A stretch of DNA of 64,000 nt from CALWZE01 sp036644375 (GTDB taxonomy: Bacteria; Bacillota; Clostridia; Oscillospirales; Ruminococcaceae): the NCBI GenBank assembly GCA_036644375.1, contig JAVXQD010000001.1:88704-152703 (forward strand). Reading direction: 5' to 3'. A program made the translations under genes and the position numbers. The notes beneath the pieces were generated by a model. It did no database searches and had not been told where the DNA came from. It worked only from the letters and a program-made list of their open reading frames with translations. Below are positions 17,181-24,616 of this stretch, in pieces (position 1 is the stretch's first letter; each line of letters starts with the position of its first letter).

Positions 17181-18053
17181 CTATTCCTTTTTATCTGTGG
17201 GCATATTTTGATGTACCTGATTCCGCGGAAGCATAATGCGGCGAATGTGAATTGTGAGGTAAGCCTTATCCTCGTCGGTAATCTGGTGCTCACTGCGAGA
17301 GCTGATATAGTCTCCTATTTCCTCGCTGCATGCATATTCATGGGGATAAGAGTTTTTGACCATTGTCACAAAATCATTGTCAACAGTGATATTCAAATCC
17401 GGCTTCAAAATCCGCTGAAACAGGAATTTGAGATGTGTGACAAAGCGGTCATAAAAAAGTGTACCCTCCTGCATTTTCATCAGGAGTCTGTTTTCAACTA
17501 TCTTTATTATGCCGTCAATCGACTCGGTCATTCTAACTGTTTCGCTTATCGATGCGTCATATTCCGCATTGACGATATGAAGAGCTATTGAAGCAGCCTC
17601 ATCGTCCGAGAATCGAATAGAGAATTCCTGATCTATTATTTCGACGGCATACAGACCGATTTGATATTCCTCGTTATAAAAACGCCGAACCTCCATGGTC
17701 AGTGCATTGCGAAACTTCATTCCCTTTTTGTAGCGGTCTACCGCAAAGGCGATATGATCGGTAAGTGTAATATAAACACTCTGGTTAAGCTGCTTGCTCA
17801 GATGAAGCTTCGCGTAATCTATGATTCGGTTTGTGACGCGCAACAGCTCGAGCGACAGACCGGAAAATAAATCCTTGAGCTTTTGTGTCTCGGTGGCGTT
17901 GTCCATGCGAAAGATTTTCTCAATGGATGAACTGTCCACCTCTCCGGTGTCCTTTGCCTTGAATCCGACACCCTTGCCGACGATGATGACCTCATTGCCG
18001 CCCTCGTCAAGCGCGCTTACAACATTGTTGTTAATTGCTTTAATAACTTTCAT
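17181..18053 (-). CDS. licT: LicT/BglG-family transcription antiterminator
   Basis: 290 residues: N-terminal CAT RNA-binding domain (MKVIKAINNNVVSALDEGG, IIVGKGVGFKAK) and two PRD domains with conserved His residues (LTDHIAFAVDRY, ASIALHIVNAE, YPHEYACSEEIG, YLTIHIRRI). It binds the RAT found 136-164 bases upstream of its start and prevents termination when the cognate PTS is busy. PRD phosphorylation by EII and HPr tunes activity (known for the family). First gene of the GlcNAc operon; AGGAGG precedes the ATG. Confidence 0.94.
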   Translation of the reverse strand: MKVIKAINNNVVSALDEGGNEVIIVGKGVGFKAKDTGEVDSSSIEKIFRMDNATETQKLKDLFSGLSLELLRVTNRIIDYAKLHLSKQLNQSVYITLTDHIAFAVDRYKKGMKFRNALTMEVRRFYNEEYQIGLYAVEIIDQEFSIRFSDDEAASIALHIVNAEYDASISETVRMTESIDGIIKIVENRLLMKMQEGTLFYDRFVTHLKFLFQRILKPDLNITVDNDFVTMVKNSYPHEYACSEEIGDYISSRSEHQITDEDKAYLTIHIRRIMLPRNQVHQNMPTDKKE

Positions 18054-18135
18054 GCGGGCAAACGCCTCCTGCCTGACACAGCCGTCGATTTGACATCTTG
18101 CACGACGTATACCGGTCGCACAAAGCGGCTAAATA

Positions 18136-18194
18136 TAAAAAAACCAAACTCTGAACAGGTAACGGAAAAAACCGACCCATCAAAATTTGGTTTT
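18136..18194 (-). terminator. Leader terminator overlapping the RAT
   Basis: The stem is AAAACCAAATTTTG / CAGAGTTTGGTTTT, 14 pairs with two G-U, followed by a run of seven T. Its 5' arm begins inside the 3' end of the RAT (AAAACC), so the two structures exclude each other. Confidence 0.88.
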
Positions 18195-18217
18195 GCCTGC
18201 ATTACCAGTAACAACCC
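18189..18217 (-). promoter_or_regulatory. Ribonucleic antiterminator (RAT) for the LicT-type regulator
   Basis: On the minus strand the 29-base element reads GGGTTGTTACTGG then TAATGCAGGCAAAACC, matching the LicT/SacT/BglG RAT pattern (GGATTGTTACTG...GCAGGCAAAACC). It lies between the promoter and the licT gene. Confidence 0.92.
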
Positions 18218-18246
18218 ATTTGATTTTTTATTGTGTTTATAATGAG

Positions 18247-18275
18247 AATATAACACTATGTTCACATTCTGTCAA
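18247..18275 (-). promoter_or_regulatory. Sigma-A promoter of the GlcNAc operon
   Basis: Minus-strand TTGACA, 17-base spacer, TATATT, placed about 30 bases before the RAT. Confidence 0.88.
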
Positions 18276-18370
18276 TATAATTGCACTATTTCGTGACATT
18301 GTGACATTATAACTGACAAAAATTGTGGAATTTTACAATAAAGTAGTAAGTACAGGAGAAATTCAACAAT

Positions 18371-18400
18371 TAAAAGCCCCCGAAGCTTGGCTTCGAGGGC
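18371..18400 (-). terminator. Terminator of the adhE-phosphotransferase operon
   Basis: Minus-strand stem GCCCTCGAAGC / GCTTCGGGGGC with a short loop, followed by TTTTAATTG, 40 bases after the last stop. Confidence 0.75.
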
Positions 18401-18439
18401 AGTGGTGAAAGGTGAAAAAAAGACTGTATGCAGTTGAAA

Positions 18440-19189
18440 TTACTCGTAATCCACTATATCAACCCATCCCAAAAGGAACTCGCGCTCCTCCGGCTTGCCT
18501 TTAACCGACTGAGATGCCGCTACAATCGGCAGCCATTTTTGAACGTATTGCAAGGCGGTATCGCTTTTTTTGCAGAACAGATGAAGATATTTATCCGCGA
18601 GCTCCTTGTTGCCGGAAAGCATAAACAGCAGATAGGTGCGCGCTGCGTCGGCAGAGGCGTTGCCCTGCGTTGCATGGGACCAGTCGATGACATATGCCTT
18701 GTTGTCGGGCGTTATTATGACATTGCTGGGGTTAAAGTCACCGTGACACACCTTGTTGTGCTTGGGCATGCTGTCAAGACGATAATTCAATTCATATCGG
18801 GTGGTTGCATCAAGTGTGGTTTCGTTGATTTTTCGGTGCATTTTTTGTGTGAGGTTATTGAGCAGAGGAGATTGCTTTGAGAGAATTTCCAGTTGCAAAT
18901 CAACAAACAATACGAGATATTCATCAAGCTTAGACGGATTTTCATGCATCAGCACATCAAGAGTTTTGCCCTCGATGAAATCCATGGAGATTGACCATTT
19001 TCCGTCGGTTTTGCCAAACTGCCTAATCTTGGGAACAGGAAGTCCCGTCTCCTCGACACGCGCCTGATTCAGAGCCTCGTTAAGAATGTCCGATTTGGAG
19101 TAGCTTTCACCGAAGATCTTTACTGCCGAGTCCCCGTCGCGGTGAACCGATTTGTCTGCGCGCTTTGCAATCAAATTGTCAGTGCTCAT
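18440..19189 (-). CDS. APH/choline-kinase-like phosphotransferase
   Basis: Small-molecule kinase of the aminoglycoside phosphotransferase fold, 249 residues from an ATG behind GGGAGG. The catalytic loop is HGDFNPSNVII and the metal-binding Asp lies in VIDWSHATQGN. The N-lobe has AVKIFG (ATP-binding Lys) and MDFIEGKTL. Substrate unknown. An aminoglycoside resistance role is not favoured, because the gene starts 13 bases after adhE and shares its redox-controlled transcript, which points to a metabolic or repair substrate (inference). Confidence 0.83.
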   Translation of the reverse strand: MSTDNLIAKRADKSVHRDGDSAVKIFGESYSKSDILNEALNQARVEETGLPVPKIRQFGKTDGKWSISMDFIEGKTLDVLMHENPSKLDEYLVLFVDLQLEILSKQSPLLNNLTQKMHRKINETTLDATTRYELNYRLDSMPKHNKVCHGDFNPSNVIITPDNKAYVIDWSHATQGNASADAARTYLLFMLSGNKELADKYLHLFCKKSDTALQYVQKWLPIVAASQSVKGKPEEREFLLGWVDIVDYE

Positions 19190-19202
19190 CTTTCTGCCTC
19201 CC

Positions 19203-21809
19203 TTATTTACCATAATATGCATTTAAGAACATCTGCTTTATTTCGCTCATAAGCGGGTATCTTGGGTTTGCGCCGGTGCATTGGTCATCGAATGCCTGCT
19301 CGACCATTGCGTCCAGACGGTCGAGAAAATCCTTTTCATCGACCCCGTAGTCCTTGATTGTTTTTTTAATATCTACCTTTGCCTTCAGCTCATCTATAGC
19401 TTTAATCAGGTTTTCCAGTTTTTCTCTGTTGTCCTTGCCATTAATTCCGAGCGAGTCGGCAACCTGAGCGTATCGCTCAAGGGTGTGCGGATAAGCATAC
19501 TGTGAGAAGGTGCCCATTTTAGCGGGGACTTCGTTTGCGTTGAAGCGAATGACCTCATTTATCATCAGGGCATTTGCGATTCCGTGAGGCAGATGATGAA
19601 ATGAACCGAGCTTGTGCGCCATTGAATGGCACACACCGAGAAATGCGTTTGCAAACGCCATTCCCGCCATCGTGGACGCGTTGGCCATAGCTTCGCGGGC
19701 TTCGGGGTCATTCGGTCCGTTGTTATACGCGCGCGGCAGATATTTAAATATGAGCTTGATTGATTCAAGCGCCATACCGTCGGTATAAGGGGTGGCGAGC
19801 ATCGCGGCGTATGCCTCCAGGTCATGTGTCATGGCGTCAATACCCGAGGCGCTTGTGAGACCGCGCGGCATATTCATCATGAAGTCGGCGTCGATGATTG
19901 CCATGTTCGGCATCAGCTCGTAGTCAGCAAGAGGATATTTAACCCCTGAGGTCTCATCGGTGATTACGGCAAACGGTGTAACCTCCGAGCCTGTTCCCGC
20001 AGAGGTAGGCACCGCGATGAAATAAGCCTTTTCGCCCATTTTCGGGAAAGTGTAGACGCGCTTGCGGATATCGACAAAACGCATGGCCATATCCATGAAA
20101 TCAACCTCGGGATGCTCGTACATCACCCACATGATTTTTCCCGCGTCCATTGCCGAACCGCCGCCCAGCGCGAGAATGCAATCCGGTTGGAACGAGCGCA
20201 TGGCAGCCGCACCCTCTTTGGCACAAGCAAGTGTCGGGTCGGGAGCAACGTCCCAAAAGGAGGTGTGCGAAATACCCATCTCGTCAAGCTTGTCTGTGAT
20301 CGGTTTGGTGTAGCCGTTATTGTAAAGAAAGCTGTCGGTTACGATGAATACTTTTTTCTTGCCGATTACATTTTTCAATTCGTCAAGAGCGACAGGCAGG
20401 CAGCCTTTTTTCATATAAATTTTTTGCGGTGTTCTGAACCAAAGCATATTCTCTCTCCTCTCGGCAACGGTTTTAATATTAAGCAGATGCTTTACTCCGA
20501 CATTCTCGGAAATTGAGTTGCCGCCCCATGAGCCGCAGCCGAGTGTCAGAGACGGGGTGAGCTTAAAGTTGTACAGGTCGCCGATTCCGCCCTGTGATGA
20601 GGGGGTGTTGACGAGAATGCGGCAGGTTTTCATACGAGCTGCAAAAATGTCGAGCTTTTCTTTTTGTCCGATAGCATCTATATAAATCGAGGAGGTGTGG
20701 CCGTAGCCGCCGTCGGCAATCAGCTGCTCCGCTTTATTGAGAGCATCCGAAAAATCCTTTGCGCGGTACATGGCAAGCACAGGTGAGAGTTTTTCATGTG
20801 CAAACTCCTCACTCAAATCAACGCTGTCAACCTCACCGATAAGAATTTTTGCGGTTTCGGGCACATCGACTCCGCTTAGCGCTGCGATGGTGTGCGCGCT
20901 CTGTCCGACAATTTTTGCATTCAGTGCGCCGTTGATGATTATGGTTTTGCGAACCTTGTCAAGCTCCTTGCCTTTGAGGAAATAGCAGCCGCGTGAAGCA
21001 AATTCTGCTCTTGCGGCATCATACACCGAATCGAGCACAATGCACGACTGCTCTGAGGCGCAAATCATTCCGTTGTCAAATGTTTTCGAGTGAATTATTG
21101 AGTTTACCGCCAAGAGCATATCGGCGCTGTCGTCAATTATCGCGGGCGTATTGCCGGGTCCGACTCCGAGCGCCGGCTTTCCGGAGGAATAGGCCGCCTT
21201 TACCATTCCGGGTCCGCCCGTTGCGAGAATGATATCCGCCTCTTTCATGACCATATTTGTAAGGTCAAGGCTCGGAACATCAACCCAGCTTATGATTCCC
21301 TCGGGCGCACCGGCTGCGACAGCTGCATCCAGAACGATTTTCGCGGCTGCGATTGTGCAGTTCTTCGCTCTCGGATGCGGGCTTATGATGATTCCGTTGC
21401 GGGTTTTAAGAGAAATAAGGGTTTTGAATATTGCGGTTGAGGTGGGATTTGTCGTCGGAATTACCGCAGCTATAACCCCTATCGGCTCTGCGATTTTTTT
21501 GGTTCCGAAAGCCTTATCCTCCTCTAAAACCCCGCAGGTTTTTGTGTGGCGGTAGGCATTGTAAATATATTCAGCCGCATAGTGGTTTTTTATAACCTTG
21601 TCCTCGACAACGCCCATTCCGGTTTCCTCAACTGCCATTTTAGCAAGGGGAATCCGAGCCTTGTTCGCCGCGGTAGCCGCCGCCAGAAATATTGCGTCGA
21701 CCTGCTCTTGAGTATAAGCAGAAAATTTTCGCTGGGCTTCCCTCACTCGTGAAAAAGCAGCTTCAAGAGTTTCGATGCTGTCAACAATGTAAGTGGTGTT
21801 CTCGCTCAT
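19203..21809 (-). CDS. adhE: Bifunctional acetaldehyde-CoA/alcohol dehydrogenase
   Basis: Converts acetyl-CoA to ethanol via acetaldehyde, oxidising two NADH; forms spirosomes in known members. 868 residues. The N-terminal aldehyde dehydrogenase half (about 1-440) has the catalytic Cys in GMICASEQS. The C-terminal iron-dependent alcohol dehydrogenase half (about 455-868) has GGGSAMDAGKI and metal-binding His residues in HSMAHKLGSFHHLPHG. Full length, no frame break. SD AGGAGA. Two Rex-type operators lie upstream, fitting control by the NADH/NAD ratio. Confidence 0.97.
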   Translation of the reverse strand: MSENTTYIVDSIETLEAAFSRVREAQRKFSAYTQEQVDAIFLAAATAANKARIPLAKMAVEETGMGVVEDKVIKNHYAAEYIYNAYRHTKTCGVLEEDKAFGTKKIAEPIGVIAAVIPTTNPTSTAIFKTLISLKTRNGIIISPHPRAKNCTIAAAKIVLDAAVAAGAPEGIISWVDVPSLDLTNMVMKEADIILATGGPGMVKAAYSSGKPALGVGPGNTPAIIDDSADMLLAVNSIIHSKTFDNGMICASEQSCIVLDSVYDAARAEFASRGCYFLKGKELDKVRKTIIINGALNAKIVGQSAHTIAALSGVDVPETAKILIGEVDSVDLSEEFAHEKLSPVLAMYRAKDFSDALNKAEQLIADGGYGHTSSIYIDAIGQKEKLDIFAARMKTCRILVNTPSSQGGIGDLYNFKLTPSLTLGCGSWGGNSISENVGVKHLLNIKTVAERRENMLWFRTPQKIYMKKGCLPVALDELKNVIGKKKVFIVTDSFLYNNGYTKPITDKLDEMGISHTSFWDVAPDPTLACAKEGAAAMRSFQPDCILALGGGSAMDAGKIMWVMYEHPEVDFMDMAMRFVDIRKRVYTFPKMGEKAYFIAVPTSAGTGSEVTPFAVITDETSGVKYPLADYELMPNMAIIDADFMMNMPRGLTSASGIDAMTHDLEAYAAMLATPYTDGMALESIKLIFKYLPRAYNNGPNDPEAREAMANASTMAGMAFANAFLGVCHSMAHKLGSFHHLPHGIANALMINEVIRFNANEVPAKMGTFSQYAYPHTLERYAQVADSLGINGKDNREKLENLIKAIDELKAKVDIKKTIKDYGVDEKDFLDRLDAMVEQAFDDQCTGANPRYPLMSEIKQMFLNAYYGK

Positions 21810-21879
21810 AGTGATGTTCTCCTGTCAATAGTTGATGAATTATAAAAATAGCTGTGCGGAAAATATCATCGATCGGCAC

Positions 21880-21897
21880 TTGTTAATCTTTTAACAT
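21880..21897 (-). promoter_or_regulatory. Rex-type operator, adhE-proximal
   Basis: TTGTTAA-TCTT-TTAACAT, 17 of 18 positions of the clostridial Rex pattern TTGTTAAnnnnTTAACAA. It lies 71 bases upstream of the adhE start. Confidence 0.8.
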
Positions 21898-21904
21898 ACT
21901 GTGC

Positions 21905-21922
21905 TTGTTAATACATTAACAT
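21905..21922 (-). promoter_or_regulatory. Rex-type operator, adhE-distal
   Basis: TTGTTAA-TACA-TTAACAT, the same match quality as the proximal site, with centres 25 bases apart. A possible -35/-10 pair (TTGCAT, 17 bases, TAATGT on the minus strand) overlaps it. Confidence 0.8.
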
Positions 21923-22086
21923 ATATCTGACAGGCATGCAACCGTAAATTGATAAAAATATAACGAAAAAAATTAATTTGGTAATACATCTAAAATAAGC
22001 GAATTTTGCATGCGGGATTTAGCCATAACAACAATGAAAACACGTGTTATGCATTTCGGATATTTGCGGGCAACATACACAGAAAT

Positions 22087-22117
22087 GAGGAGGAAAAGCA
22101 ACCGGCTTTTCCTCCTC
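22087..22117. other. Long perfect hairpin in the region upstream of adhE
   Basis: GAGGAGGAAAAGC / GCTTTTCCTCCTC, 13 pairs with a five-base loop, no T-run on either side. It may end or process the transcript of the small minus-strand gene at 22383-22508. Between the two there are only short repeats such as TCCGAG / CTCGGA at 22166-22187. Confidence 0.5.
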
Positions 22118-22382
22118 TGAATGAATGTTATTTAAAAGCGATCAGTTAAATCTGAATTAATCCGAGTTCCTTGTTCTCGGAAGGTGAAGAGTGAAATAAC
22201 TCTTATATCCCATTACACGTTCAATTCGAAATTAACAATCTTCTATTGACCGCAACCGGCTTACACTGTACGCAAGAAAATCTGTTTTGTTCTTTGCTAT
22301 CGGAGCTTTTCACATAGTCGATGTTTTGCCAACATATACCCAATGCCGCACTGTCAGTACGTGCAGTTACAATAGGCCTGCC

Positions 22383-22508
22383 TTATGCGCGAAAATCTGC
22401 CGATTTCAGAGAGACTGCCATAAACTGATGCGTTTTGAATTCACTATAAGCGGTTGCGGATGTGATAACTGCGGACGATTCATCCGAGCTTTCGCTAACC
22501 TGGCCCAT
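22383..22508 (-). CDS. Predicted 41-residue protein
   Basis: A minus-strand ATG at 22508 sits seven bases after a perfect AGGAGG. A -35/-10 pair with 17-base spacing lies just upstream. The peptide begins MGQVSESSDESSAV and ends LKSADFRA; it is Ser/Thr-rich, has no membrane helix or signal, and matches nothing I recognise. In-frame sequence after the stop still looks codon-like, so this may instead be the start of a gene interrupted by a stop. Confidence 0.42.
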   Translation of the reverse strand: MGQVSESSDESSAVITSATAYSEFKTHQFMAVSLKSADFRA

Positions 22509-22541
22509 CGGCGTGCCCTCCTCTTCTTTCGTTCTGGCATC

Positions 22542-22570
22542 AGTATATATCATCGTCACGACAAAATCAA
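22542..22570 (-). promoter_or_regulatory. Promoter for the predicted 41-residue gene
   Basis: Minus-strand TTGATT, 17-base spacer, TATACT, placing transcription start about 25 bases before the AGGAGG. Confidence 0.55.
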
Positions 22571-22724
22571 CAGTTATTTATAATTTTTTATGAATAAACT
22601 GTGAATCTTAAATAGTAATGACATAATTGCCAAATATTAATCGGCAGAATATTAAAAATACACAATTATAATGTACATGCAATGATGATATAATGATAAT
22701 GTTGAATTATTCGCAAAGGAGCGC

Positions 22725-23231
22725 ATGAAAATGAAAAAAATATTGACTGCAATTGCAGTTGTCCTGCTTATCTCGGCGGCATTAATCTCATGCAAAACAA
22801 AAGAGGACGAGCCGCAAACGCAGATACCCAACCCGATGGTTGAGGAAAAAAATTCCGATGCTTTTGAAGCTGCCGGTATTAAGCTCGAGGCACCCGAAGA
22901 GGCGTCAGATGTAAAGTATTACATAATCGCAGGCGAGCTTGCACAGATAACATTTGCGCTGGACGGAGACGAGTACACATTTCGCGCCGCAAAGACAGAC
23001 GAAGACATATCGGGCATCTGTGAGGTGTTTGAAGAGGATACGCATATCATCAAGAAGACATCGGATGACGGGGAAGTCGATATATCGGTGAGAAGAACAA
23101 AAAACGGAGCATATGTCGGCTCGTGGAGGCTGGGGAAGACACAGTACAGCCTGTCATGTCTGTCAGGAATCGAGAGCGACAAAATGTATCAGGCCTGCGA
23201 TGATTTGTTTGAGCTTGTTTTATCGCGGTGA
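22725..23231 (+). CDS. Predicted lipoprotein, function unknown
   Basis: About 168 residues. The signal peptide ends in a lipobox (LISC), followed by an acidic linker and a beta-rich domain of about 110 residues (YYIIAGELAQITFALDGDEYTFRAAKTDED...), weakly like DUF4367-type extracytoplasmic domains. Two adjacent Mets compete as start: 22725 is only three bases from AAAGGAG, so 22731 is more likely. The 3' end overlaps the convergent SDR gene by 43 bases. Confidence 0.78.
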   Translation: MKMKKILTAIAVVLLISAALISCKTKEDEPQTQIPNPMVEEKNSDAFEAAGIKLEAPEEASDVKYYIIAGELAQITFALDGDEYTFRAAKTDEDISGICEVFEEDTHIIKKTSDDGEVDISVRRTKNGAYVGSWRLGKTQYSLSCLSGIESDKMYQACDDLFELVLSR

Positions 23232-24247
23232 GTATGCTTCACGGGTTTTATTCGACCCTGCTCGGTAAGCCAGTCGACCGCGTCTGCAACCGTCTCCTCA
23301 AAGGGACGGTTTGTAAATCCGAGTTCCCTTTTTGCCTTTTCATTGGAAAAATTCGCATTGCTTGACAGAGTATAAAGAGAATAAGCTGTATACAGCGGCG
23401 GTTGCTTTCTGAGCTTGTAATAAAGCTCGGAGAGCGCTGCCGTTCCTTTTGCAAACCACATGGGGAGAATGGTTTTGATTTTGTGTTTACCCGTAACTTT
23501 GTAAAAAATGTCAAAGAGCTCGCGGATTGAAAAATAGCGGTTTGAGAGAATGTAACACTCACCGCTGCGGCCTTTTTCACAGCACGCGATAATGCCGAGC
23601 GCCACATCGCGCACATCGACAAAATCATAACCGCCGTTTACCCCGGCGGTCAGGGTTCCGTTGCAATAGTCTATCAGAAGCTGTGTGAGATGCCCGTGAC
23701 CGTAATCATACGGACCTGAAATTCCGGACGGATGAACAACGCACGCGTCAAGCCCTTTTTTAGCAGCCTGCAAAACGTATTCGGTTGCCTCGGATTTCGT
23801 TTTGGCATACAGTCCTATTACATTTTCGGGATTGAAGGCGGAAATTTCGCTTATTGCCACACCCTTTTCAAGCTCGGGTATCGCGTGCACCGAGCTTACG
23901 TGAACCAAACGCTTTACTCTGTTCTCGACGCACATGTCGACGATGTTTTTTGTCCCGGACACATTTACGTCAAAGACCCTGCGGTTGAATTTGCTCGCAA
24001 TTGTAACTATTCCTGCCGAATGGATTACGATAGCCTCAAACCCGATAGGGATTGTGAAAAATTCGCGCATAGATGCTTTATCTGTCACATCACCGTAAAA
24101 TATCTCCACCTCAGGTGTCAGGTTTTCTGCGGTGGCATCGTTTTTCAATACCAACACACGAACATGTTTTTTTTGTTCGCATAAAAGCCGCACTATGGTA
24201 TTTCCAAGGTGACCCGCACCGCCGGTGACTAAATATATTATATTCAA
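23189..24247 (-). CDS. NAD-dependent epimerase/dehydratase (extended SDR)
   Basis: 352 residues with the Rossmann motif TGGAGHLG, NVSGTKNIVD, a Ser in HVSSVHA and the catalytic YAKTK. Then VHPSGISGPYDYG and YDFVDVRDVA, typical of the dihydroflavonol-reductase/sugar-epimerase-like branch. Substrate unknown. The C-terminus (from about 325) is basic and low in complexity. Overlaps the lipoprotein gene tail to tail, so the two transcripts are antisense at their ends. Confidence 0.87.
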   Translation of the reverse strand: MNIIYLVTGGAGHLGNTIVRLLCEQKKHVRVLVLKNDATAENLTPEVEIFYGDVTDKASMREFFTIPIGFEAIVIHSAGIVTIASKFNRRVFDVNVSGTKNIVDMCVENRVKRLVHVSSVHAIPELEKGVAISEISAFNPENVIGLYAKTKSEATEYVLQAAKKGLDACVVHPSGISGPYDYGHGHLTQLLIDYCNGTLTAGVNGGYDFVDVRDVALGIIACCEKGRSGECYILSNRYFSIRELFDIFYKVTGKHKIKTILPMWFAKGTAALSELYYKLRKQPPLYTAYSLYTLSSNANFSNEKAKRELGFTNRPFEETVADAVDWLTEQGRIKPVKHTHRDKTSSNKSSQA

Positions 24248-24517
24248 AACATTACCTCCGTAACATTCAATTTACATCCAGCATTATTATACTTGACGGC
24301 GAGACTCGATTTGTGAACAATTAGGGTTTCTATTTTAAACAAACTGTGTAATTTAAGCAGAGAATACTACAAACGGTATTAAAACCAAGATGATGAAAAA
24401 AATAATGGCTGTTTAGCGGATAAATTTAATCTGAATGAATATGTAAAGCGGCAGTAAAAAAGGCCGAGCGCCGAGCGGTAAAAATCTCACAGAAAAACAC
24501 TTGTCGAAGCCATAGCG
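24248..24517. other. Intergenic region without recognised features
   Basis: Between the SDR promoter region and the ATPase terminator. AT-rich; no ORF with a binding site, RNA fold or repeat was recognised. Confidence 0.5.
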
Positions 24518-24561
24518 AAAAAAACGGCAGCTGCAAATTGTTATCTTTGCGGCTGCCGTTT
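24518..24561 (-). terminator. Terminator of the cation ATPase gene
   Basis: Minus-strand AAACGGCAGCcGCAAA / TTTGCaGCTGCCGTTT followed by TTTTCGC. Confidence 0.85.
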
Positions 24562-24616
24562 AGTTTGAAGTTACTTTGCGAGGCTTCGAGTCAATGGCTT
24601 TTTAAAGCTTGCGGAA

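Noticed and set aside
18440..19189. Aminoglycoside resistance gene
   Set aside because: The fold is shared by many metabolic kinases; context with adhE and absence of mobile elements argue against resistance.
22287..22583. 98-codon plus-strand open frame in the adhE upstream gap
   Set aside because: No binding site and implausible composition; the minus strand of the same region has promoter, AGGAGG and ATG in register.
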